From positions 5,227,564 to 5,291,563 of the forward strand of contig CM055211.1 in the NCBI GenBank assembly GCA_029224185.1: a stretch of DNA of 64,000 nucleotides, in the 5' to 3' direction. This stretch comes from Karalla daura. Lineage: Eukaryota > Chordata > Actinopteri > Chaetodontiformes > Leiognathidae. Shown one piece after another: positions 25,901-38,539 of this stretch (positions are counted from its first letter, which is position 1; each line of letters starts with the position of its first letter). Made by a program: the position numbers and the translations under genes. The notes beneath the pieces are model-generated. The model worked only from the letters and a program-made list of their open reading frames with translations, did not search any database and was not told the DNA's origin.

Positions 25901-28900
25901 GAGAAGGTATTGAAAGGTTAGAGTCCAGTTTGTCATCTCTGAGTTTTTGAGAACTTTTTGAGGGACCCATCCACTTTTTAGGCTTAAATTTAGCATGTCC
26001 AGAGCCTAAAGAGCAGGACTTGAAGCTGCTCTTCATATCATTCTACTTTGTAGCAACAAAGTAGGGAGGCTAGAAACAGGTGAAGAGAGGTATGAGAGGT
26101 GCTTCTACCTCACTTTACTTCACTTAATAGTCGAATAAGCAATAAAGATGATGTTTTATCTCCACAAAATCACTGTAGCCAGCTTTACCTCATCATCTTT
26201 GCCTTCAGCGGCGCATTACTCTGCACATCATACGAGACAGGCCGACTATAGGGCCCGTGTGGCTCGACGTCGCCCTGGAAACCAACAGATTTATATCTTT
26301 TACTATTCTATGACGTAGCCCCTTTTAAAATGAAACACTTGTGCGTTTCATGAATCACATCCCTGGCTTGGATTAGGCCAAGAGGACAAAAAAAACCGCA
26401 CCGAGGCTTTTATAAATGAGGTCCCGGCAGAGCAGAGTGAGGTTATAAAGCCTCGATCTGGACCGGAGAAGCAGACCCTCCCTCCCTCAGCTCCTCTGTA
26501 AAGTTTCTTCTTGTGTCGGCTTACAAATCCTACTTTTCCCTCATCTCCTTGTCAGAACTTTTGCACGTCGAAGCGGGTCAAAAAAAAAAAATCTCATCCC
26601 ATGACACTATTCTCCTCGGATCTGCTTCCATTCTTTCCCAATCGTGTCCTGACAGCAGGACTGGCAGTCGTTGATTGCAGACTTTTCTGTTTGCGGCCCA
26701 GGAATCCCCAAAAGTGTCATTACGAGACGCAGGGCCCAGCCCCTCGCTGTCAGATCCCTCTTCTCCACCTACTCGGTTAAATAAATGGATGATGAGAGAG
26801 GACACGACTCGTGATGAAGGCATCTCGGCGCCCGTTTCTTAGAGAGCTCGTAAATATTTAGCCATGAACACATGTCTGTGGAGCTGTCAGGTATCTGGTC
26901 CATTTGTCTTCAGATAAAGCACTCATAGTGATGTAGGCTCCAGTCAGAACTTCTTAATTCCTGCCCATGTTGTTACTTTTGGGAAACCGCATTTTTTCGG
27001 AAATGATGTCATGAAGAATGTGTGTTCTGCGGAGAAAATGGCAGATAATTTCTTGGTTCTGTTGCTATTTCATGTCAAAGAAAGATAGAAGAAGAGGAAT
27101 GAGAATAAACTAGAAAGTTTGAGAGTGCCTCATGGCCCTTCCTGTCACTTTCTGCAGACCTGTCCATCTTCAATCCATTCCTGGTGATCCACCTATTTTA
27201 GCCACCATGCAGGAAGTGTGAATATGTGACTCGCACAAATGTGTGTTTGAAGACCACAGTTTCATTCCCAGGAGGAAACAGAACTATGTTGCTAAATAAG
27301 ATGAACATTTTTTGAGGATGTCGTCCTCACGGTCGCGTGTCTGCGTTGCGCAGCAGTCTGACCCCTGATCCACTTGGTGGGAAACCCCCCCCCCCAATAA
27401 TTTAATGCTGAGACAACATGGACAGATATGCAAGACTGCAACTCTGAGCAGGGGTTACACGGTATCAGCTTCCAGGAGTGAAAAAGAGACGGGAAGTGGA
27501 AAACGGGCAGTGTGTCAGCAGTAATTCAGAAGCAGATTTCAGATATTCCAAGTCATGTGCTGCATTTTTTTTTTTTTTTTTACGGCTTTCTCAACAGATA
27601 TTTGGATGAATTGTAGTTTTATCTGGCACCACTGTCAGGTCAGTGCCTAATGACCTAGTTACCTGCATTCCATTCCCATCATGAGGACACGGATGAACTC
27701 TATAACAAATCTATAGACTTTTGTTGTTTTCTCTGTCTTTAATATGCACATTTTACACTACCAGATACTAATAAAAAACTACTAAAACATCCATCCATCC
27801 CTTATCTTATCCGCATAAGACATCTCTGGAGTTTTCCATTGATTTTTGCTATTGATCTCTTGACAATATTCCTTTGACATTCTGCCTCTTCACCCTGACC
27901 CAAAAAGTTATTATGACTGGTGTTATTTTCCTCTTAGTTCTTGTTGCTATCTAACGGTTCGTCCCATTATATCTGGTATCATTAATTTCCTACTGTCGTC
28001 CAGAGGAAGTAGATTAAAACTTGAGATGTCTTCGCCTTTAACAACACCTGTTGGGGAATGGCTGTGGAGAGAAGCTACCGGAGGATTAAGGTGGAAGAAA
28101 AATAGGCTACATAACCAGACAGCGCACAGTGGAAAGCTGGTTATTAGAGCATGTTGGTCTTGTTTTGATGGGGGCCCTGCGCTCCTAATGACAGACTGCT
28201 TTGGCTTGTATCAGGCGGCATCTCTCGGCCTCTCAAGCTCTTCCAGGAAACCACTGAGGTGAAACAGATACAGGCCTAATTGGGATTTTACAATCGCATA
28301 CACAGTGTGCAACACACACACACACACACACACATATAGTTCCACGTCGCAGTGCAGCCCCAAGGAGCCAGAAGGTTTAAGCTGGCGAAACACTTGTTTC
28401 TTTAATCAGTCTGATTCATGTATTTTCAGGACAGCTTGTGCTGCCAATAGAAACCGAAATCACTAAAGCATTCCCACGCCCATGATATATCAATTATGTA
28501 ACTGGAGGCGCTCCAAGTGTTTACCATTTACGCCCAGGTTCCAACTTTCACAAACCGTCTGTTTGCACGCGTGGAGTTGCTTTCAAACTGCACTCGTTCT
28601 CAACTTAATCTGAAGATTTGGTGCAGACTTGCCAAACAGGATGATGGCAACATGACGGGGCACGGCCCAGCTGAATCATGCTGACAGTGTTTTCCCATGG
28701 TAAACACACACACACACGCACACACATACGCGCGTCTTGCTTGGACGCTCATTGTCACAGGAACGACAGGAAGTCAAAGTGACGGATGAATTTAAGCATG
28801 CGTCGCATACAAAATGTGTTCAAAGTGTCAATGGGGCTTATGAAATGGTACTTGAGGTGTTCAGGGTAAAATGAATGCGCCCGGCTTGTTTTATCTGTAA

Positions 28901-29539
28901 ATGAGGTGTGTGACTTAATGCAGAGTCATTCACACAATCTTTACACAATCATATAAGCTCAAACAAAGACAGCAGAGTGGAGGAAAACGCCTCAAGCTTT
29001 GGAGCAAAGAGACCACATATATACTTGTACTTCCAGTACTTTCCAGTGTTGCTCCTAGTATTGTCAGGTTCAGTGAAGGTATTTATTCAAACAGCATAAA
29101 AACTCACTGAGATTCAGAATTTCTTTTTGCAAGCAGCAAATACACACAAAAAAATACTAAAATGTTGGCAAACAATAGTTCTTCCCATTGTTCCCATTCA
29201 TTCTTCCCATGTTCAGTTCAATTAATGACGGTGACATTTCTAACCCAGATCTGTGATCAAGCACCGTTTGCCTTGAGGGCATCCAGCTCCTCCTCCTCCT
29301 CCTCCTCCCCCTCCCCCTCCACCTCCTCCTCCTCCTCCATCCAGCACACCTGTGATGTTTCCTGTATCCAACCTGGACTTGGGCGCAACCCCTCCTGAGG
29401 GACAACACGAGGACTGTGGGCTCCAGAGGTGAGCGCGAGGTGTTTATCTTGCTTTCATTTGTTTCGTTTTTTTTTGTTTGTTTTTTGTAACAGCCAACTG
29501 CCAGGTCTATCCCCGCAACAAAAAGCCTGGCTCTTATCG

Positions 29540-29567
<28 letters not shown>
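29540..29567. repeat. (TG)n microsatellite
   Basis: A pure TG array of about 28 bp. Confidence 0.93.
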
Positions 29568-29570
<3 letters not shown>

Positions 29571-31449
29571 TGTGCATGTTTATTGCTGTGACTACTCTTC
29601 CTAACACCTGCGAGGAGTGTCGGGTTTCCACAAGTAGCTGCCGGGTATAGCTGTGTAAATATGTGTGTGTGAGTGTGTGTGTGTATGTGTGTAGGTTAGG
29701 ATTAGGGAAATGTATTCAATTTCAAAGGCACAACATGAAATAAATGCATAAATCCATCATCAATCATTTGTCAAGTGACGTGACAAGACAGCCAACTTCG
29801 TTACTTGGGCCATCTGCCTTTCCTCCTATTTAACATGTCACTCATGCATTTTATCTGGAAATGCATGTGAATAAAAATAGCCGGGTTCGTGCACCGCAGA
29901 CTGTTTTGTTTTTCTGCGTTATCAAGTTGCACACCTGCATGACACAGCAAAAAAAACAAAAACGGAAGACTAGCGGTGTGACGATGTAGCTGACGTGTAC
30001 GGCAGGTTACCATCTGGTCAGGTAATAGAGGTTATATCCGAAATATCTCAGTAACCAGCGCTAAAGGAGAGATACTGATGGTATGCATTTCGAATCAGCG
30101 TCAGAATCAGATATTAGATGAAGGACGAAACAGGTCTATTATCTAAGATCTATCTAAGTCATTCTTTGTTCCCCAGTGTGGTGACTCAGATGTGATGCAG
30201 ACGAAACCCAGTGGCGATTTTACGACCTCGCTATGTCAACAACAGAAAACTGGACACTAGCGACGACTAAACTCTGACATGTGGAGCTGTTTAAAGCCTC
30301 TGTGGTCCTGAAGAACAGTTGAAAACCCATATCAAAGAAGTGGTGAAAGCTGGTTGGTTGTCTATGGTAATAATCCATCAAAAGGGACCAAACAGCCTGT
30401 TCCATTCACCTCTGTGTGACTGAGTTCACAGCTTCTGCCGGGACAACGTTTGTGCGGAAAATAACAATAAATGCTAACATCAGCACTTGATGTGCAACTT
30501 GTTGGTGTGAATCCATCAATGAGTGAATCCTCACTGTCACTACGTACAGATGAGCGCTTTTGTTTTCTGTTTTTTTCTTTCACCTGCGTTTCACCTCTCT
30601 GTGCCACTGCAGCCTCGTACATTTTACAGTTTTATTTGCGGTCCCTGTTTAGCTGCACGGACTTTGTAACGCCCGCCAGGGTCCGCCCGCCGAGGTTTCC
30701 GAGCCTTTCATGCGATCCGGCCGCAGTGCTGAGGCAGCTTCTTGGGCTTTGGCCCGTTGCGTTTGTCTGTCATTGCCGTGCGGCGGGACTTTGGCCCCCG
30801 GGTTGGGCAACCTGCCCTCGTCTGAGGGGTATCTGGCAGCGGGGGCCGAGCAGAGCAGTGGTAATGCGAATGCAGGCCTCTGGGTTTTTTTTTTTCCCCC
30901 TCTGCGCAGTCTCTGGACAAGGAGGACCTTGATGCCGTCTGAGCTGCTTTTCTGCGTCCTCCCATCACGGGGGGAAAAAAAACAGAATGGCGTCACCAGA
31001 AAGCAGATGGATGTTGTTTTTGTCGGCGCATTCAGACGGGAGGGGGGTAGAGGTGAAGGTTCATGGATTGGTTGCAATCTGCCAGCGTCAAATCCAACAT
31101 ACTTATAAGGGTTAAATACATTATCTACTCTAGCAGCTCTTGTGCTATTTGTATTCTATTTGTAAAAAAAAAACCTGCTCTAAAGATACTGGGGTTGCAC
31201 TAATACTGATTTCTGCACCTAAAACTTATTTACCTGTAATTTGACGTACTCCATAGTAGAGTGACTGTCTTCCCAGGACCTTCAAACACCTTCATTCCTC
31301 TGTACATTACCCACTTCCTTTGTAAGCCTCCCCAAATCCCCAGAGGAGCCGTGTGACCCTCAGAGCCCCTTCGCTCGGACGCCCTCAACTTCCCTGTACG
31401 TGTAACCCGATGTTCGGAGGATGCCAAACCTCACCGAGCCAGAGCTGCC

Positions 31450-31640
31450 CAGTCAGCAAAGAGCCCGAGGTTATTAAAATAATCAAATCGGAGCGTAATG
31501 GAGGCGATGGCCTGTAATGATATAATTATCTCGCAGGTATCCCGCCGCGTTGTCATGTGCACGACAAAAGAAATGGAGTGCCGGTCTCTGAAAGTTTAAT
31601 CAAATGATTGTTTTTGTGAACTTAACAGCTTCCATCCAGG
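31450..31640. promoter_or_regulatory. Candidate regulatory block rich in TAAT cores
   Basis: Several TAAT/ATTA cores occur close together (TTATTAAAATAATC, GTAATGATATAATTATC, TTTAATCAAATGATTG) in otherwise mixed, repeat-free sequence. This resembles conserved non-coding DNA near developmental genes, but conservation cannot be tested here. Confidence 0.3.
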
Positions 31641-32034
31641 TCAGCGCCCCTGCCTGCGAAGTCGGATCCCCCACCGTGTTTCCGCCCGAGGAACCGCCGG
31701 CTGGGCTTTGCCTGAGAGTCAGAGGACAAGCTTTGCGGTATGCCCCTCATTTAACTACTCAAGCAACTGGGCAGGAAAGGTGGTTTCATCCTGCAACAAA
31801 CCCCACTCAGAATTTCACTAAGTTGAGACGAAACTTTTACCCCTCCCGATCACACGATACTGCAAGCGTGCACGAGTTGATAGATAGCAGCCGTTGGCCG
31901 GCACTGTGTTTACGTGTTTACCTGCATTTCCTGGTCAGCTGAGGTGATGTCATAGAGTCATGCATTGTCTCACCCACTTTGTGCCAGAAAGGTCATGCGG
32001 GTCCACTGGTGCCTATTTCCAGTGCACATAGAGC

Positions 32035-32250
32035 AAAGGCAGAGGAAACACCCCTGGACAAGGCCCCCAGTCCATCACATACACACACAGCATTCACTTA
32101 CACATATAGGAGCAATTCAGAGCTCTCCAGCTGACCTTAACATGTCTTAAGATGGTGGGAGAAGACACACAATTGACGTGTCAATCAGATTTGAACCAGC
32201 AACCTTCTTGCTGTGACAGTTGCACCAATCTTACCCCGCCACCCTGCCAG
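32035..32250 (+). mobile_element. Longest copy of the common teleost interspersed repeat in the window
   Basis: Successive landmarks can be followed: 'agtccatcacat', 'cattcacttacacatatagg', 'gcaattcagag', 'tgaccttaacatgtctt', 'atggtgggagaagac', 'tttgaaccagcaaccttctt' and 'gctgtgacagttgcacc' then 'ccgccaccctgcc'. The order and wording fit the full-length fish element with a tRNA-derived-looking end; it is heavily mutated. Confidence 0.6.
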
Positions 32251-35200
32251 TTTTGATATAAACCTTCTAGTTTGGCGAATTAATACTTCAAACTTGACAT
32301 GGGTGTTGCACTCGCAGCTTTGCCTGTCATAGCAGACGGGAGTGTTTGTCCATGGGAAACATCCGTGCTCCCCGAGCCAGTAATTTGACGTTTTAAGTTA
32401 ATCCAGCCCTGCATTCCACCCCGAGGCAGCATTATGAGATCTGGGTGCGCTTCCCACTGTTATGTACCCTGTCTGCAAGAAGTGCGACACCATGTCTGAG
32501 AAAGGGTGTGTGTGCACCAACCCAGTCATGCAAGTCAAACTATGTTAAACATGGCACTGAAATATTCCGTGCAAAGTATCATATTGTGTCGCTATTACAG
32601 TTTACGTAGCTAACACAGCCAAGCTGTGTAGCTTTTACACCTAAACGAGTACCCGAATACCCGTGTTGCTAATGTGTCCGTATTGCGTGTACAGCAAAAA
32701 ATAAGTCCTTTGCAGTCCACCCAGCCGTAGTGTGATCCTAAAGCCCGTGACTTCAGCCTCAGTGAGCAGGGATCTGGCTGTGTTTAGGTAGTCAGGGCTT
32801 GCGTGGGCACTGTTTGTCCAGGGCTGGTGCGAGGCGGAGGCAGGACCAGCGGGCACCTCAGTTTTGTAGTAAAATGATCCGAGGGAACGGCGTTTACTAG
32901 TCTGCCTGCGCCATCGGCTCGCTGAGAATCCACATCCACGTCATCTGAGGTAAGATCGGCAGCTAATGAGCCTCTGAAGTCCTTCTTCCTGACTGTACAC
33001 ATTGTATAGTTATTTTGTCAATCCACAAAGTGACGTCTTCAAACATAGACCAGATAAAACAGATCCTCCAAAACTTGTTTGGTACATGCGTTCTGCTCGC
33101 AAAGCTGCAGAACCATAGCATTGCACTCGCAGGCTTGCGGATTCTTAGTTAGTTTCTTAGCAAAATTCAGCATGATCAGAGCTTTTTAATACATCACATT
33201 CCTGGTGTACTTAGCCTGGCGGGGCAGAGTAGGAGAGCTGAGATGTTAAGGGACAGCTTTGAGAGTTCAGAAATTTGTTTTTCTGTTCTGTGTTCTTGCC
33301 TAGAGTTAGGTGAGAACAAATATTAGACAGAAGACCTGGCGATTATGAAATTTCCATAAATGTGCCCTTAAAAACACTTTTGGTGTCTCTCCTCTGCGTT
33401 CTTACCTATCTACGGGTCAAAGCGTTTTGACTCACATGCGCTTAATGCAAGTCAGAAAAAAAGGAAAAGTGCACACGCGGAGATTGGGATAAATTGCCTC
33501 AGATTTCCAGTGAGGCCCACAAATCCCTAACACATCACGGGACGGCCCGCTGCGGTTAAACAACTCATGTAGGGAATTGCCCCCCCTCAAAAAACATTCC
33601 CAGAAAACGTCCAGGAAAGATTATCAGCAGCAAATATCTGGCCTACCGCGAGCCTCGGGGGAGCCACGTACAGTGTGGACGCGGGCCAGAGGTTACGTCT
33701 GAAACGACTCCCCCGTCTCACAGGGTTTGTTTTTCACGCAGGTTGAGGAGGAAAGGGGTGAAGCCGCAGGAATGTTTACCTATTTAGGACATGGGAAGTG
33801 GAGTGAGGGAAGGAGGTAAGGACTTGTTGACCACATCAGGGCCCCCCCTCCCACCTTCAGACAGTTCAAGCGAGGCAGGGTTTCAATTTATAAGGCTGAA
33901 GATTAAAACTCTGGCCGCTCTACAGTTTGAACGATCCTCCAACAAGTATCCCCTTGTTTTCACCTTTCTGGTCCGATAGTTGGCAGATTATAATCGATTG
34001 GATGGTCTTATGTTGTCAAACACTCACATCCAGGGTCTTTACTCTGTTCTGACCTTCGTCTATGATAGAAAAGAGTCCATCGAGCAGCAAGTGATAATTA
34101 GTTTTCTCAATTCAAGTCGTTTAAGCCTCTCTTTGGTCTCCCTAATCGTTGTGCTACTTCTGCTGAGTCAGAGCTTAAAGTCTTAGGTTGCGATTATGCA
34201 GCCGAGCTTCAAAACGATCAAACAAGTTTTTTTGTATCCCCGAGAGGAGTTTTTTTTTTATTAAGGTGTTGTATTAAAGGAGGCGTGTCGTTGTGGTTAA
34301 GACGTTGAGGTGTCGCATTGGTCCCATCGGGAGCCCTCTCTGTCACCTTAGACATGTGGCCAGCACCCGGCCAGGTGTCAGGTGACATCACTGTCGGACG
34401 CGGCGTCGAATCTGAAACTTTGCGCCTTGCGGCGGGAGATCTGGTTGACCAATCCCAAAACCTGCAGACCTGAGTCCCAGCTGTCAGGAAATGTGACCCA
34501 AACTAGCATGTTGTTGTTGTGAGGTAGTGAACACTCTCAATTGCAGTTGCATTTGATTCACAGAGTTCATCATATGAACTTTCATATGAGATTAAATGAT
34601 ATGTATAATCAGAGCAGGTAAGATAGCAACTTTATAGCGTGTCTAAATTTATTTATGAATATCCCAGCTGCAGAAATGAGAATCAGGCCTTGTACTCTGC
34701 TCCCTCCTCCAGCTCTCAATAAACAGATGCATGAAGTCCGAGCGCTCTTAGAGCAGCAATCATAATCAAAGCTGAATTCCTGACACTCCATTTATCATTC
34801 CACCGTCTATTAAAAGTTTACTTGCTAGCAGGAAGACTTTTCCACAATGGCCAGCACTGTATATCAGTGACCCAGTGCCCTTGTCCCTGGATGCCAGACA
34901 ATAATAAAAGCGGCCATAAAGCGGGCAGAAAACTGCACACGGCTACGGCTGGAGTGAGTTACACGCTGAGGCACCGGGTTTACAGCGGCTGCAGCCTCGG
35001 CAGGGCACAACAATGGCCACTGTATTGAGGGACCCTAAATGCTGGGATTTATTTGGCCCCTGGGAGTGTACATTTGACGAGGTTGTGTATGCGGGCGGGT
35101 CGAGCACGCGTCCCGTCCCGGAATTTTTACATCGCATGTGATTGCAGGGCGTTTTTTTTTTTTTTTTACCACTTCCTGACTCTTGCCCTTTGACTTTTAG

Positions 35201-35289
35201 ATTTTGGGGAAAGGAGGTGGGGGTCTCCACTAATGAGGGGCACGAAAGTAAACTGTGACATAAATTGAAATGCGACCATAATTGCACGT
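32251..35289. other. Intergenic: nothing distinct seen
   Basis: Mixed-composition DNA with few microsatellites. ORFs are short and show no family features. A low-quality 'gtggttaagacg' segment near 34.3 kb may be a repeat remnant. Confidence 0.55.
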
Positions 35290-37260
35290 TAAGTTGACAT
35301 GGCGTGTGGAAGTGTCGTGCAAATCATTTCTTTTGGACACAAATTGCATAATCTTTTATGTAACTTGAACGTGAAATAATGGATTATTTACTTAAGTCTG
35401 TTTCAAATCAGTTAGAATTCATTAGCAAAATAATGCATAGCAGATGATTTCTAAGGCAGCTGACAGTTAAACTGGACTTGGATTTGTACTTAATGCAATA
35501 GATAATAGGGCTGTGCTAGTATAGAATGTGCATACATGTGGCATGGGAGTGTCTTTGCATTGGAAAGCATCCCTTTGTGTAGTTATAGGCTTTGTTAATG
35601 GGGCTGGTCCTGCCATCTTTGAATAGAACACATGCACGTGAGCATAAAAAGATAGGAGTCGAGTTACGCATTTGAGTAGACGCAGGCATGTGTGCCACAA
35701 TATGTACTTTTGTTTTTCAACCTCCATTTTTTGTGCTTGTTTTGTTTTAGTTTGTATATTCTGTGCAACTAAATCATGAAACAACCTTGCCCTGGAGGAC
35801 TTTTATTGGCAGCAGCTCTGGCCCTCTCGGTTGTAATTACAGTGGGGCTGAAATATAGAGTAACACAACATCCTTTTGTACCGAACATGCTGTGTCAAAC
35901 TGGCTCTGAGAATAGGGAATCTTTTTCCACTGAAAAACAACTTGTCCCCGGAAAGTCTGTCTGCAGATTATATGAGACCTGCCAGGACAGCAGACGATGT
36001 CAAACTGCATATCACAATAATTGCTTTGAGCTAAAATAAATCATACAAAATGGCAATTTTTGATTCTCCCACTTGTGACTCATTCAAAGGGATGTACTGA
36101 CTGCTGAGGAAAGCACTCCCTTCTTCCTTTAAGGAGAGGATTTCAGTTAGCTTTCTGAAGTCCCTCTAAAAAGTATTGATACATAGAAATACATAATATC
36201 CTAATATATAACACAGGGGCATTGTGAATGCATGTGCCCATGCTTACCTATGTTTGTCTCTGATTTATGAATCTAGTAATATGACCTAATATGTCCCTGC
36301 ACAAAGGAATGCAAGTTTCTGAATCGAGTCCTTAAAGCAGTGTTATCTGCTGCCTGGACTTTTTTACTATGGCTATAAATGCTCAGCTGAAAGAGAGTGG
36401 GCAATGACACAGCCCATTAAAAGTGCTGAGAGCTGCCCGAGGTTGCCTAAATGGCTGGGACGCCACAGTCTGCAATCTTTCGCTCCAATTTCGGCCATGG
36501 CTTGAGAAACGAAGTGATGGTGGGTTATGACTTCAGTCAACCAGAAGAAGGGGAGATATTTGGGCTCAGGGTTGGTCGGCATCGTATTTGCAAGGCAAAA
36601 TCTGAGGAACGGGTCAAAGTTTGGACATTGCTTCCTGACTGTGTGTTGACAGTAGTGGAACAACTATTGTGACTAACGGACACTGACACAAAGAGGAATG
36701 CATACAAGCCACAACTTGCATCCCCTTTGGCTCATTGTGATCTTGATAATGGAAAACTCCACAGACAACATGCAAGCAAATAATCATATACCATATATGC
36801 AAATAGCTTTTGCTGTTTTTCCCCCTATAATTTTGTTTATGTGGTTGAGTGCCGTCACGTTCATGATTGGAGAAGTCAACAGTCAATAGATGACATCACA
36901 TCTCCACGTGCATTGATAATATAATAACTTCCGGGTAGGGGACTCTTTGTGTGGGGACTCTTTGTGACAAACAATACAAGTTTCTGCTTCCTCGTGTCCA
37001 TTCCGAGAGTACCTAGAGAAGTAGTTGAGTATTTCTTCCACTTTTGACACCTTCTCTTCTAACTTCCTTTTCAACAAAGTACTAAACCGACTGCCTGACT
37101 CTTGCCGACCAACGAACTCTCCTCCCCAGACCTCACCCCTAAATTTGGGATTGTGGTGAGCTGGCCCAGCCGGCAGCCATACACAGCGCCGCTTCTGCCT
37201 GGAACAAACCATTCGCGCACCGGGTGGCGGGGGTGTTCGTGTTGTAAAGACCTACAGGAG
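35290..37260. other. AT-richer block with several small unassigned ORFs
   Basis: Plus-strand ORFs of 87 codons (35776-36039), 73 codons (36451-36672) and 63 codons (36698-36889), plus a 109-codon minus-strand ORF (36883-37212), lie close together. The first starts with an ATG and a hydrophobic stretch (LLLAAALALSVVITVG), like a signal peptide or membrane anchor; the third also has a hydrophobic stretch. A 15-bp unit GGGGACTCTTTGTGT is nearly duplicated at 36937-36966. I recognise no family. It could be a decayed mobile element or chance. Confidence 0.3.
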
Positions 37261-38267
37261 ACGCGGAGGTAGGCGCTGTAATGTCACATTCTCTGCGTTT
37301 TATCCATCCACAGGATGTGTAAATTCACAATTCAGGGGCTATTTTAATCAGTCGTGGTACGTTAAAGACGAGGTGAGGCTCAACCACGCCTTAGTGTTCC
37401 CCTCATTTGGGGTTAGGTCCTCCTGGGGCTGTTACATATGTAACCTCCACACATTTCAGATATGAGCCCATGTGTCCCTACAGCGGTACGAGCCCGTTAT
37501 GCATGTGTGTGTGTTTTGTTTCGTGACAGTGAGATAAGCTACCTACATGTGAGCTGGTCTAGATACGATTGAGCTGCTTTGTCTCAGTGTGGGGGGAAAG
37601 TTGTCACGTTTGCAGCCACTTGCAGCTCCCACTGACCACAGCTCACATCTGTGGACTACAAAAATCTTTTTTTTCCGCGTATGATCTGTGCATCTTGAGA
37701 TGACTGAAACCGAAGGTCGGTTTGTGACGACGGGGTTGAAAGTCATCATACATCCATTTACAATAGGGGGAATGAGCGTTTGTGTATCACTTATCTGTTG
37801 TTGAAACCGTGTCTATTCAAGATGCCATGACTAATGAGGAATGTGCTGAGTTCATTGCTGTTGTGAAATAACATCCTCTGCTAGCACCTGCCTATTATTC
37901 TCCTCAATATGTACAATGCAAATAAGACTGCTGATAAATAAAACACTTGTGTGAGTGGACTACATATTATGTCATGAAGCACCTTTCAGCAGTACAATAC
38001 CCATAGTCCCTGGGTAGAGATATGAGGTAGGAGAGTTCAATTTTCTTTGTGAATTGGCAAACACTTAACTCATTAGCTTGTTACACAATGCCCCTGATGC
38101 TGTGTGTGTAACGTATTTGTAAACGGGCATTAACTGGTCACAAAGCCAAGGAGACTTTTCATGTAAGAAATTTTTGCAAAGTTTGAAAGTGGAAACTGCT
38201 GCTTTGACGTCAAGACAGATGCGCAAACCCCACACCAGCACGTTTCGTCCTTGGGTGTGCTGTCGAG
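37261..38267. other. Intergenic DNA 5' of the SLC6 gene
   Basis: No coding signal. It contains a perfect 14-bp palindrome GTTACATATGTAAC (37431-37444). A non-coding first exon of the SLC6 gene may lie in or upstream of this stretch. Confidence 0.5.
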
Positions 38268-38539
38268 GGCAGATAAAAGGACACACACCCACATAGGTCT
38301 ATCCTTGAGATGCACATCCCAGATAAAGTGAGTGGGGCCACAGCGACTGTTACGAGAGCCGTGGAAATACACCCCGCGCACATCTTACTCAATCCCGGCT
38401 GCAAAGATGTGAGGACGTTTTCTCTTTTGCCGCCGTTTCCGCCGCAGATTTACGACCCGTCGCGCCACTTCTCCTCCGTTTCTGTTTCAACTCTTTGCCG
38501 TTTCAACACGTTTTTTCTCCCCCGTCCCTCTTCCCTCAG
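38268..38539 (+). promoter_or_regulatory. Region upstream of the first SLC6 coding exon: possible TATA-like box and 3' splice site
   Basis: An ATAAAAGG element lies at 38273-38280. A pyrimidine tract and CAG ending at 38539 form a good 3' splice site. Two readings are possible: a promoter here with transcription starting near 38305, or a 5' UTR exon further upstream spliced to 38540. The sequence alone cannot decide. Confidence 0.35.

Larger units (their letters stand above)
20446..32034. other. Intergenic: no gene supported
   Basis: TG/CA arrays, a 32-G run, CCT runs (23.84 and 29.29 kb) and poly-T/poly-C stretches. Hairpin-capable inverted repeats occur at 25441-25464 and 26402-26455. No ORF carries recognisable family motifs. 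Confidence 0.6.

Noticed and set aside
35770..37215. Endogenous retrovirus or LTR element
   Set aside because: Small ORFs with hydrophobic stretches suggested it, but no paired long terminal repeats, primer-binding site, or polymerase wording could be found.
1..38500. tRNA, rRNA or known microRNA genes
   Set aside because: I looked for tRNA B-box-like and familiar miRNA seed contexts and saw none convincing; a tRNAscan-SE, Infernal and miRNA search would be decisive.
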